NCBI GenBank assembly: GCA_020725605.1
Contig: DYER01000074.1
Span: 1-32,732, forward strand
From: Ammonifex sp.
GTDB taxonomy: Bacteria > Bacillota > Desulfotomaculia > Desulfotomaculales > DYER01
Direction: 5' to 3'
Length of the DNA stretch: 32,732 nucleotides
Part shown: positions 9,592-16,935 of the stretch, in pieces
How positions within the stretch are numbered: the first letter of the stretch is position 1
Layout of the letters: each line of letters starts with the position of its first letter
Program-made: the position numbers and the translations under genes
Notes under the pieces: generated by a model
Database searches by the model: none
What the model saw: only the letters and a program-made list of their open reading frames with translations
Told to the model about the DNA's origin: nothing

Positions 9592-11314
9592 CCCCTTCCT
9601 TTATGGCTCCGGTCCTGCAAACCTGACTGCAGAGTCCGCAACCGCGGCACAGTTCGGCGTCGATCACCGCCACCTTCTCCACCAGCGCTAGGGCCGGACA
9701 TCCCAGGCGCAGGCAGTTCCCGCAGCCCGTACAGGCGGCCTGGTCCACTCGGGGCGCGGGTCCCGGCGGCACCGTAAGGCTGCAGGGCCGGCGCGCGATG
9801 ATAACCGAAGGCTCGGGGGCCGCGGTCTCCTGGCGCACGGCCTTGCGCACGGCCGCCAGGTCGTAAGGATCCACCACCACCACCCGCCGCACGCCGAGGC
9901 CCCGCACCACCTGCTCCAGGTCGAGGCGCGGGGCCTCGTCACCCAAGAGGGTGCGGCCGGTCCCCGGGTGGTCCTGGTGGCCGGTCATGGCCGTAGTACC
10001 GTTGTCCAGAATGATGACCGTGCTTCGCCCCCGATTATATACTATGTCCAGAAGCCCGGTAAGGCCCGAATGGAAGAAAGTAGAATCCCCTATCACGGCC
10101 ACGGTACGGGTGGCCATATCGGGAGCGGCCTTTTCCATACCCAGAGCCATCCCGATGGAAGCCCCCATGCAGAGGCAACTGTCCATGGCCGCCAGGGGGG
10201 GCTGCACTCCCAGGGTGTAGCAGCCAATATCGCCCATGACCGTAAGCTTGAGGCGCGACAGTACGTAGAGCACGCCCCGGTGGGGGCAGCCCGGGCAGAG
10301 TACCGGAGGGCGTGCCGGAAGGGCCTCCCCGGCCTGCGCCGCCGCTTCCGGAGGCCCGGCGTTGTAGCGGTTGGCGCGCGCCACGACCACGGGGTCCAGT
10401 TCGCCGTGGCGGGGAAAGATGGTTTTGCCTTCCACGGTGAGGCCCAGGGCCCGGAGTTGCTCCTCCAGGTAGGGCTCTAGTTCCTCCACCACCAGGATGC
10501 GCCTCACGCGTGTGGCAAAGCGGCGCAAGAGTTCGGCCGGCAGGGGGTTGGTAAGGCCCAGCTTCAGCACCGTGGCCCCGGGGAAGGCCTCCCGCGCGTA
10601 CTGGTAGGCCACCCCGCTCGTAACAATGCCCAGGTCGTCGCCCTCGATGATCACGTTTACGGGACATTCCTCGGCGTAGCGCCGGAGGGCCTCCTGCCTC
10701 TCGAGCCAGGCCAGACGCCTTTTCCTGGCGTGGGCAGGGACCATGACGTACTTGGCCGCGTCCTTCCTGTAAGGCCGGCGGGCCGGCTCCCGGCGCGCGC
10801 CGAGTTCCACCAGGCCCTGGCTATGGGAAATTCTGGTGGTGGTGCGCAGCATGACGGGAGTGTCGAAGGTTTCGCTCAGGTCAAGGGCCAGGCCTACCAT
10901 GTCTTTGGCCTCCTGGCTGTCCGAGGGCTCCAGCATGGGAATACCGGCCATCCGGGCCAGGTAGCGGTTGTCTTGCTCGTTCTGGGAGCTGTGCATGCCC
11001 GGGTCGTCCGCCGAGACCAGCACCAGCCCGCCGTTGACCCCCGTGTAGGCCAGGGTCATGAGGGGATCGGCGGCCACGTTGACCCCCACGTGCTTCATGG
11101 CCACCAGCACCCTGGCCCCGGCCAGGGAAGCCCCCACGCCCACCTCCAGAGCCACCTTTTCGTTGGGGGACCATTGGGCGTAAACCCCGGGGTACCGGGC
11201 CAGATTTTCCAGGATTTCGGTGCTGGGCGTCCCCGGGTACCCCGTGGCCACCGTCACCCCGGCCTCGAAGGCCCCCCGGGCTATGGCGGCGTTGCCAGAC
11301 AACAGTTCCTTCAC
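9575..11314 (-). CDS. iorA: Indolepyruvate:ferredoxin oxidoreductase, alpha subunit
   Basis: The thiamine-pyrophosphate and iron-sulfur subunit of arylpyruvate oxidoreductase. It has 579 residues. The N-terminal pyrimidine-binding domain has TGYPGTPSTEI and the catalytic Glu region PNEKVALEVGVGAS. CPGCPHRG at 340-347 is followed by the TPP/Mg site GDSTFFHSGLTG (409-420) with ILDNGTTAMTG. A C-terminal 2[4Fe-4S] ferredoxin domain follows, with Cys528/531/534/539 and Cys556/559/562/566; the first motif has an unusual four-residue last gap (CTGCGNCLRLGCP). The GTG start at 11314 overlaps the paaK stop (GTGA). Context with PaaK and an aminotransferase supports aryl-amino-acid catabolism or arylacetate assimilation. 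Confidence 0.96.
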   Translation of the reverse strand: MKELLSGNAAIARGAFEAGVTVATGYPGTPSTEILENLARYPGVYAQWSPNEKVALEVGVGASLAGARVLVAMKHVGVNVAADPLMTLAYTGVNGGLVLVSADDPGMHSSQNEQDNRYLARMAGIPMLEPSDSQEAKDMVGLALDLSETFDTPVMLRTTTRISHSQGLVELGARREPARRPYRKDAAKYVMVPAHARKRRLAWLERQEALRRYAEECPVNVIIEGDDLGIVTSGVAYQYAREAFPGATVLKLGLTNPLPAELLRRFATRVRRILVVEELEPYLEEQLRALGLTVEGKTIFPRHGELDPVVVARANRYNAGPPEAAAQAGEALPARPPVLCPGCPHRGVLYVLSRLKLTVMGDIGCYTLGVQPPLAAMDSCLCMGASIGMALGMEKAAPDMATRTVAVIGDSTFFHSGLTGLLDIVYNRGRSTVIILDNGTTAMTGHQDHPGTGRTLLGDEAPRLDLEQVVRGLGVRRVVVVDPYDLAAVRKAVRQETAAPEPSVIIARRPCSLTVPPGPAPRVDQAACTGCGNCLRLGCPALALVEKVAVIDAELCRGCGLCSQVCRTGAIKEGDGDRA

Positions 11315-12621
11315 GTCGCGTCCCCCTTCACCCGTTCGTCGATGAGCCGGCGCGCCTTGCCCGTACTGCGCTCCAGGGAGCGTGGCTCCAGCAGCCGTAC
11401 CCGCACCCCGAGCCCCAGGTGGGCGTACAGCCGCCGGCGCACGGTCTCCTCCAGGGCCGCCAGATCCCGAAATTGCCCCGTGAACTTTTCGGGCTCCAGC
11501 TCCACCCGCACCTCCAATTCGTCAAGAAAGCCCCTGCGGCGCACAACGATCTGGTAGTGGGGCGCCACCCCTTCCACGTCCATCAGGATGCTCTCGATCT
11601 GGGAGGGAAAGACGTTGACCCCCCGCACCGTCACCATGTCGTCCGTGCGGCCGGTGACCTTCTCCATGCGCACGGTGGTACGCCCGCAGGGGCAGGGCTC
11701 GGGGTGCAGCACGGTGATGTCCCGCGTGCGGTAGCGCAGGACCGGCAGGGCCTCCTTGGTAAGGGTGGTAATCACCAGCTCACCGCGGGCGCCGTAGTCC
11801 AGAGGGGCCCCGGTGTCGGGGTCGATGACCTCCACCAGGAAGTGATCTTCGGCCACGTGCATCCCGCAGGCTGCGGCGCACTCTCCGGCCACGCCGGGGC
11901 CCATGACCTCGCTGAGGCCGTAGTTGTCCGTGGCCTTCATCCCCCAGCGGGCCTCCAGTTCCCGGCGCATGCTCTCGCTCCAGGCCTCGGCGCCAAACAG
12001 CCCCAATCGCACGCCGAGGGAGCGCGGGTCGATGCCCATTTCCTCTGCCACCTCGGCCAGGTGCATGACGTAGGATGGGGTACCCACCAGCACCGTGGTG
12101 CCGAAGTCCCGCATGAGCATGATCTGCCGCTCGGTATTGCCCGCCGAGGCCGGTACCACGGTGGCCCCCACCCTTTCCAGACCGTAGTGGAGGCCGAAGG
12201 CCCCGGTGAAGAGGCCGTAGCCGAACACGATCTGGGCCACGTCCTCACCCGTCACTCCGGCCTGCACCGCGATACGGGCCACGAGTTCGGTCCAGGTTTC
12301 CAGGTCCCGCCTGGTGTAGCCCACCACGATGGGCTTACCCGTGGTGCCCGAGGAGGCGTGCAGGCGGACCACCTCGCGCAGGTGCACGGCGAACAGTCCG
12401 TAGGGATACTGGGCCCGCAGGTCCTCCTTGGTGGTAAAGGGCAAGCGCCGCAGGTCCTCGAGGCTCCGGATGTCCTCGGCCCGCACGCCCGCCGCGTCCA
12501 GACGCTCCCGGTAAAAGGGTACACGGGCGTGGACCCGGGCCACCACCTCCCGCAGGCGCCGCAACTGCAGTTCTGCCAGTTGGTCACGCGACATGCATTC
12601 GCAATCGGGATTCCAGATCAC
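11311..12621 (-). CDS. paaK: Phenylacetate-CoA ligase family protein
   Basis: An AMP-forming arylacetate-CoA ligase. At 436 residues it is full length, with WNPDCECM at the N-terminus, the ATP-binding loop SSGTTGKPIVVG (90-101), YGLSEVMGPGVAGEC, the hinge VTGRTDDMVTVRGVNVFPSQ, and CPCGRT upstream of it. GTG at 12621 is chosen because relatives start MIWNP; an internal ATG exists at 12594. The nearest good ribosome-binding sequence (AAAGGGGGG, 12653-12661) is about 31 nt upstream with a small hairpin (12632-12647) between it and the start. The gene overlaps iorA by 4 nt. In anaerobes such ligases accompany IorAB and may work in either direction; the substrate is not decided. Confidence 0.94.
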   Translation of the reverse strand: MIWNPDCECMSRDQLAELQLRRLREVVARVHARVPFYRERLDAAGVRAEDIRSLEDLRRLPFTTKEDLRAQYPYGLFAVHLREVVRLHASSGTTGKPIVVGYTRRDLETWTELVARIAVQAGVTGEDVAQIVFGYGLFTGAFGLHYGLERVGATVVPASAGNTERQIMLMRDFGTTVLVGTPSYVMHLAEVAEEMGIDPRSLGVRLGLFGAEAWSESMRRELEARWGMKATDNYGLSEVMGPGVAGECAAACGMHVAEDHFLVEVIDPDTGAPLDYGARGELVITTLTKEALPVLRYRTRDITVLHPEPCPCGRTTVRMEKVTGRTDDMVTVRGVNVFPSQIESILMDVEGVAPHYQIVVRRRGFLDELEVRVELEPEKFTGQFRDLAALEETVRRRLYAHLGLGVRVRLLEPRSLERSTGKARRLIDERVKGDAT

Positions 12622-12631
12622 CGCGCGACAG

Positions 12632-12647
12632 CCGACCTCAGGGTCGG
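12632..12647 (-). promoter_or_regulatory. Small hairpin between the purine-rich stretch and the paaK start
   Basis: CCGACC (12632-12637) and GGTCGG (12642-12647) form a 6-bp stem with a 4-nt loop. It lies between AAAGGGGGG (12653-12661) and the GTG start at 12621. Folding would bring the purine stretch nearer to the start codon, which may matter for initiation. That is inference. Confidence 0.35.
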
Positions 12648-12695
12648 TCCGTCCCCCCTTTCAACTGCAGTCCCTGTCCAATGTACACCGCAACA

Positions 12696-12725
12696 CGAAA
12701 AGTCCCCGGGGGAAGATCCCCGGGG
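12696..12725 (-). terminator. Intrinsic terminator of the lrp-aminotransferase unit
   Basis: On the minus strand an 8-bp CCCCGGGG self-complementary stem (12718-12725 with 12704-12711) and a 6-nt loop are followed by ACTTTTCG. It lies 38 nt after the aminotransferase stop and separates that unit from paaK-iorAB. Confidence 0.7.
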
Positions 12726-12762
12726 CGGTATTATTCTCGAACGGAATGCCCGATTCCTGCCC

Positions 12763-13962
12763 TCAGCCACCCGCGGCCGAGGCCACTTTAGCGCGCGTCA
12801 GGCGCTGCAGGAAGCGCGCCATGCGCTGGAGGGCCTCCGAGAGCTGAGAAACCGAGGCCGCGTACGAACACCGGATGAACCCCTCTCCGCTGGGCCCGAA
12901 GGCCGTACCGGGCACCACGGCCACCTTCTCCTGCTGGAGCAGGCGTTCGGCAAAGGCCTCGGAAGAAAGCCCCGTGTGGCCCACGTAGGGAAAAGCGTAG
13001 AAGGCACCCCGTGGAGTGATGCAGGGCAGCCCCATCTCGCGGAAGGCCTGGAGTACCAGGCGCCGGCGCCGGTTGTACTGGGCCACCATTTTCTCCATCT
13101 CGCCACGCCCGTTCTTAAGGGCCTCGAGGGCGGCTACCTGGGCGGTGATGGGCGCGCACAGCATGGTGTACTGGTGGATCTTGGTCATGGCCCCGATGAA
13201 GTCCGGGTGCCCGCAGGCGTAGCCGATACGCCACCCCGTCATGGCGTAGGCCTTGGAAAAGCCGTTGAGCAGGATGGTGCGGTCGCGCATCCCGGGTAAG
13301 GCCGCCACGCAGGTGTGCTCGCCGTCGTAGGTCAAACGGTCGTAGATCTCGTCCGAGATCACAATCAAATCCCGGGCCCGGGCCACCTCGGCAATTTCCA
13401 GGAGCCGGGACCGGTCCAACACCGCGCCCGTAGGATTGTTAGGATAGCAGAGCACGAGAGCCTTGGTGCGCGGGGTGATCGCGGCCTCGATCTGCGCGGC
13501 CTCCACCTGAAAGCCGTTCTCCGGACCCGTGGGCAGCAGCACCGGGACGCCCCCGGCAAGGGTGGTGCAGGGCGCGTAGGACACGTAGCAGGGCTCCGGT
13601 ATGAGTACCTCCTCACCGGGGCACACAATGGCCCTCAAGGCCAGGTCCAGGGCTTCGCTCACCCCCACGGTGACGAGGATCTCCCGCTCCGCATTATAGC
13701 GGACACCGTACAGCTCTTCCAGGTAGCCCGCAATGGCCTGGCGCAGCTCGGGCATGCCCAGGTTGGAGGTATACCGGGTGTAGCCCCGGCCCAGGGCGTA
13801 AATGCAGGCCTCCCTGATATGCCAGGGGGTGACGAAATCCGGCTCTCCCACACCGAGGGAGACCACCCCCTTGGTCGCCGCCACCAGGTCGAAAAAGCGG
13901 CGGATACCCGAAGGCGGCATGTCGCGCACGACGGGATTCAGGGCGTGGGTCCAGGACGTCAC
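12763..13962 (-). CDS. Class I/II PLP-dependent aminotransferase (AspC/PatA type)
   Basis: A 399-residue fold-type I aminotransferase. Visible catalytic marks are GVGEPDF (37-43), LCYPNNPTGA (171-180), DEIYDRL (204-210), the PLP-binding Lys237 in NGFSKAYAMTGWRIGY, and the substrate-carboxylate Arg near the C-terminus (FIRCSYA). The GTG start at 13962 overlaps the Lrp stop by 4 nt, so the pair is coupled and both are under the upstream T-box. The subfamily covers aspartate, alanine and aromatic aminotransferases; substrate cannot be set from sequence. Neighbouring iorAB-paaK suggests an aromatic substrate, but a terminator separates them. Confidence 0.93.
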   Translation of the reverse strand: MTSWTHALNPVVRDMPPSGIRRFFDLVAATKGVVSLGVGEPDFVTPWHIREACIYALGRGYTRYTSNLGMPELRQAIAGYLEELYGVRYNAEREILVTVGVSEALDLALRAIVCPGEEVLIPEPCYVSYAPCTTLAGGVPVLLPTGPENGFQVEAAQIEAAITPRTKALVLCYPNNPTGAVLDRSRLLEIAEVARARDLIVISDEIYDRLTYDGEHTCVAALPGMRDRTILLNGFSKAYAMTGWRIGYACGHPDFIGAMTKIHQYTMLCAPITAQVAALEALKNGRGEMEKMVAQYNRRRRLVLQAFREMGLPCITPRGAFYAFPYVGHTGLSSEAFAERLLQQEKVAVVPGTAFGPSGEGFIRCSYAASVSQLSEALQRMARFLQRLTRAKVASAAGG

Positions 13963-14447
13963 GGCGTCACCACCAGCCTTTTGTTCTTTTCGGTATCCTC
14001 CAGGATTACGCCTTCCTGCTTGTAAGCCTTTAGTACGAAGTGGGTGGAGGTGCTCACCACGCCATCGATGGTGGAAAGCTTGGTGGCCACGAAGTGGGCC
14101 ACCTCCTTCATGCTCTCCCCCTCTGCCAGCACAGCCAGGTCGTAATCACCGGAGACCAGGTAGACGGAGTTGACCTCGGGGAAGCGGTAGATTCGTTCAG
14201 CCACGGCGTCAAAGCCCACGTCGCGCTGGGGCATGACCTTGACCTTGATGAAGGCGTAGACCTTCTCGCGGCCTGCCTTTTCCCAGTTAACCACCGTGCG
14301 ATAGCACAAGATAGCCCCCTCTTCCTCCAGCACGCGTATCCTCTCGGCCACCTGTTCCTCCTGCATACCGAGCATATCGGCCAGTTGCTTATGGCTCAGA
14401 CGGCTGTCGGCCTCCAGGAGTTCCAGCAACTCCGCGTCCCGCTCCAT
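13959..14447 (-). CDS. Lrp/AsnC-family transcriptional regulator
   Basis: A 162-residue feast/famine regulator. It has an N-terminal winged helix (about 1-60: LLELLEADSRLSHKQLADML, then QVAERIRVLEEEGAI) and a C-terminal RAM ligand-binding domain (about 70-145) containing VYLVSGDYDLAVLAEG. Such proteins bind amino acids and control their metabolism. ATG at 14447 is preceded by AAGGGGAG. Expression is likely set by the T-box leader directly upstream, which is uncommon for a regulator gene. It is coupled to the aminotransferase by a 4-nt overlap and may control it and paaK-iorAB; that is inference. Confidence 0.94.
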   Translation of the reverse strand: MERDAELLELLEADSRLSHKQLADMLGMQEEQVAERIRVLEEEGAILCYRTVVNWEKAGREKVYAFIKVKVMPQRDVGFDAVAERIYRFPEVNSVYLVSGDYDLAVLAEGESMKEVAHFVATKLSTIDGVVSTSTHFVLKAYKQEGVILEDTEKNKRLVVTP

Positions 14448-14462
14448 GACTCTCTCCCCTTA

Positions 14463-14728
14463 AAAAATATTAAACTCCCGTCCCAAGGGACGAGAGTCCT
14501 GCCTTCTCGCGGTACCACCCTTCTTGGCCGCAAGTACATGCGGCCCCCTCGAAACCGGTAACGGCGGTGCGCCGGCCGGACATACTCCCTCTGCGTTAAC
14601 ATAAGGTTTCCGCCCGCGGCTCCGGGGTGGCACGGATGCTTTCCCCGCCGGGCTTGCACCCTCCCCGGCTCGCTGGACGGGAGACCGGCATCCTTCTTCC
14701 CCTTCACGGCCCTAACGCTATGAAGTTA
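14463..14728 (-). promoter_or_regulatory. T-box riboswitch leader upstream of lrp-aminotransferase
   Basis: The hallmark T-box sequence AGGGTGGTACCGCG is present on the minus strand at 14508-14521. A terminator stem follows (14474-14497, CTCTCGTCCC paired with GGGACGGGAG) and then a T-rich run (TTTAATATTTTTT) ending just before the lrp ribosome-binding site. A Stem I distal domain is visible (AGCGAGCCGGGG ... GGGTGCAAGCCCGGC, about 14645-14675), with a GGATGC/GCATCC base helix. Uncharged tRNA should favour antitermination. The specifier is not clear: the usual position after GGGGAA reads AGC (Ser), but the acceptor-binding bulge UGGU predicts a tRNA with discriminator A73, unlike tRNA-Ser (G73). 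I leave the amino acid open. Confidence 0.92.
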
Positions 14729-14734
14729 CAAAGG

Positions 14735-14763
14735 ATTGTAGCACGAAGCGGTGCGGGCGTCAA
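14735..14763 (-). promoter_or_regulatory. SigA-type promoter of the T-box transcript
   Basis: Minus strand: -35 TTGACG (14758-14763), 17-nt spacer, -10 TACAAT (14735-14740). It lies 31 nt after the ypeB stop, so the lrp unit is independent of ypeB. Confidence 0.75.
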
Positions 14764-14794
14764 GAGGAAGTCGCAACAACGGTACAACCCGGGG

Positions 14795-16123
14795 CTACAT
14801 GGTCAGGGTGCCGCCGGGCAGCGGGATGAGTTTCAGGATCCGCTCCTGGCGGCCGGTCAGGGCGTCCACGTAGATCAGAAAGGCGTCCTCACCGAGTTTG
14901 GCCAGAAACTCGTAAGTCAGCTTCTCGCCGCCTCCCTCTGTGGGAACGAGGGCCAGTCGGCCTCCGGAAGCCTTGAGGCGGGGGCTCAGCTTTGCCAGGG
15001 CTGCTGCGCGCGTCACCCGCGGTGCCGGCAGATCCCGCACATGGTGGTTGAAGAGGTAGCCCGTGCTCTCCAGGCCCACCACCTTACCGTTGTCCAGGGC
15101 CACCGTCACCTTAACCAGATCGGGATATAGGACCACCCCGTTCTGTACCGGGGCCATATTAAAGGTTACGGTGTTTCCCTGCTGCAGGTGGTAGGTTACC
15201 TCCATGGGCGGGTAGCCCCTGGCCCCCAGGAACTGCATGGCCTTCTCCCGGGCCTGCTCCACACCGATAGTCGGGTCCCCGACGGGCCGCAATACCAGCA
15301 ACCAGACAACCTGCCCTCCCTGTTCCGACACGTCCACAACGGCCCTGCTCCCCGGGGCCCCCGGGGCCGGCTCGACCTCTACGCGCCAGGCGGAGATTTT
15401 GGCCCGCACCGAACCCGTAGTCCGGGCGCTGTAACTGGCCCCTGGTTCCGGGTCGAGGAAGGCCAGGGCCCGCCGCACCGCCCCGTCGGCATCGATCTTT
15501 TCCTTACCCAGCCCCCTGGGCTCCTGCCTTTCCAGGTGTTCGGAAAAGGGACCGTCGTACACCAGGGTGGGATACCCCTGCATGGTGCGGTCCACATTCC
15601 GAAATCCCACGGCCATGGCCGGGCCCTCGGGCTGGCGGCCAAGGCGCGTCAATTGCGTGAAGTAGGCTCTGGGATCCCCGTAGTTGGCCTCGATGTCGTG
15701 CAGTTCCCGGTTCAAGGCCCCGGCCTGCCGGTACAGGTTCTGAAGATTGTCCCACTCTTTTTCGGCGGGTACGCCCCGGCGCAGGAAGCTCTGGGCATAG
15801 TCCGCCACCTGGGTCAGGAAGGTGGCGGTGCGAGCCGCCACGTCCTCCCCGAGGGGCAGCTGCGTGAGGGCCTCCTGGGCGGCCGAGGCCTGCTGCCAGA
15901 CGTCCGAAAGAAGCGCCGCCTGCTGGTCCGAGGCCACCAGGGCCTTTGCGAGGAGTACCTCCACGTTCTGCACGTGGGCCATCAGTTCGTAGAAGGAACG
16001 CTGGTACCTCCCAGCGAGATACGTTTCCAGCCCCCGCCGCAAGCCGTACTGGTTAAGGCCCCACGCCAAGGCGGTGGCCGCCAGCAGGCCCAGTGTGGCG
16101 GGCAAGAGCCACCTCTTCCACAC
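14795..16123 (-). CDS. ypeB: Spore germination protein YpeB
   Basis: YpeB is needed for stable incorporation of the cortex-lytic enzyme SleB into the spore. The protein has 442 residues: an N-terminal transmembrane/uncleaved signal segment (about 5-24), a long helical region (25-185) and C-terminal PepSY-type repeats (about 200-430), with conserved elements such as YPTLVYDGPFSEHL and VVGLESTGYLFNHH. The GTG start at 16123 has GGGAGGTG upstream. It follows sleB by 26 nt as a sleB-ypeB operon, as in Bacillus, and would be made in the forespore. It appears intact. Confidence 0.95.
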   Translation of the reverse strand: MWKRWLLPATLGLLAATALAWGLNQYGLRRGLETYLAGRYQRSFYELMAHVQNVEVLLAKALVASDQQAALLSDVWQQASAAQEALTQLPLGEDVAARTATFLTQVADYAQSFLRRGVPAEKEWDNLQNLYRQAGALNRELHDIEANYGDPRAYFTQLTRLGRQPEGPAMAVGFRNVDRTMQGYPTLVYDGPFSEHLERQEPRGLGKEKIDADGAVRRALAFLDPEPGASYSARTTGSVRAKISAWRVEVEPAPGAPGSRAVVDVSEQGGQVVWLLVLRPVGDPTIGVEQAREKAMQFLGARGYPPMEVTYHLQQGNTVTFNMAPVQNGVVLYPDLVKVTVALDNGKVVGLESTGYLFNHHVRDLPAPRVTRAAALAKLSPRLKASGGRLALVPTEGGGEKLTYEFLAKLGEDAFLIYVDALTGRQERILKLIPLPGGTLTM

Positions 16124-16149
16124 GGGGGGACACCTCCCGGTCGCTCATT

Positions 16150-16824
16150 CTAAATGGCAAAGACGTGCCGCCCGATTTGCGTGACGATGGTACGCGTCCA
16201 AATCCACGGGCTGACGGGCTTGGCCGGATTCCAGAAGAATATGGCACCATAGGTGGGATCCCAGCCGTTTAAGGCCAGTTGCGCCGCCAGCAGGGCCTCG
16301 TCGCTCAGGGCGCGCCAGATCTGGCCGTTGGAGACCGACTCGAAGGCCCCGGGCTGGAAGATCACTCCGGCAATGGTCCGGGGAAACTCGGGATGCCTGG
16401 TGCGGTTCAGGATCACGGCACCCACCGCCACCTTGCCAATCAGGGGCTCGTCGGCGGCCTCACCCATGATAACCCTGGCCAGCAGGTACAGGCTGTCCCG
16501 GTTGTCCACCCCGCCCCGGGAGACCGGTCCCGCCGCGGGCATAACCGGGGGCAGGCCCAGGGCGGCCCAGGTCTCGGGGCCCACCACGCCGTCCACGGCC
16601 AGACCGTTGAGCCACTGGAACCGCCGTACAGCCTCCCAAGTACTGGGACCGTAATAACCGTCAATGGGCCCGTCGTAGTACCCCCACCAGCTCAACCTCT
16701 GCTGCACCTGCGTGACGTGGTAGCCCGAGGCGCCCCAGTAGAGCACCGGGTTCTGGGCGCCGGCGAATCTGACTGCCACCAGGACGCTTGAAAGGACCAA
16801 CAGCAAGGCCATTCCCCGCCGCAT
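16150..16824 (-). CDS. sleB: Spore cortex-lytic enzyme SleB
   Basis: A lytic transglycosylase that degrades spore cortex peptidoglycan during germination. The 224-residue form starts at ATG 16824 (GGAGTGCGGAG upstream) with a signal peptide ending at about AGA-Q. A peptidoglycan-binding domain follows (about 30-90: QQRLSWWGYYDGPIDGYYG, VDGVVGPETWAALG), then a cell-wall hydrolase type 2 domain (about 110-224) with the catalytic Glu in ARVIMGEAADEP and FFWNPAK near the end. An in-frame extension to 16902 runs into the -10 region of the likely SigG promoter and is not translated. It is paired with ypeB. Confidence 0.95.
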   Translation of the reverse strand: MRRGMALLLVLSSVLVAVRFAGAQNPVLYWGASGYHVTQVQQRLSWWGYYDGPIDGYYGPSTWEAVRRFQWLNGLAVDGVVGPETWAALGLPPVMPAAGPVSRGGVDNRDSLYLLARVIMGEAADEPLIGKVAVGAVILNRTRHPEFPRTIAGVIFQPGAFESVSNGQIWRALSDEALLAAQLALNGWDPTYGAIFFWNPAKPVSPWIWTRTIVTQIGRHVFAI

Positions 16825-16859
16825 GCGCTCCGCACTCCGGTCACAACGATCTTCAAAAG

Positions 16860-16890
16860 TATTGTGCGGGTCCGGCCGGGGGTTTATTCC
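16860..16890 (-). promoter_or_regulatory. SigG-like forespore promoter of sleB-ypeB
   Basis: On the minus strand GGAATA (16885-16890), an 18-nt spacer and CACAATA (16860-16866) fit the known SigG consensus (-35 GHATR, -10 CATnHTA) with one -10 mismatch. It lies about 36 nt upstream of the chosen sleB ATG. Forespore expression is expected for this operon. Confidence 0.55.
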
Positions 16891-16900
16891 GTAACAAAAC

Positions 16901-16921
16901 AAAAAAGCCCGCTAGGCGGGC
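16901..16921 (-). terminator. Intrinsic terminator of the chemoreceptor gene
   Basis: Minus strand: GCCCGC (16916-16921) and GCGGGC (16907-16912) around a 3-nt loop, followed by TTTTTT (16901-16906). It lies 15 nt after the stop of the chemoreceptor gene. Confidence 0.85.
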
Positions 16922-16935
16922 CCTTTTCAATCCGG

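Noticed and set aside
11419-13299. Long plus-strand open frame (626 codons) opposite paaK and the aminotransferase
   Set aside because: It runs antisense through two clear genes and across their terminator; composition is the His/Gly/Pro-rich type of shadow frames.
14640-14700. Reading the T-box specifier firmly as serine (AGC)
   Set aside because: The UGGU bulge requires an A73 tRNA, whereas tRNA-Ser has G73, and Stem I lacks the usual loop-E sequence, so no specifier is assigned.
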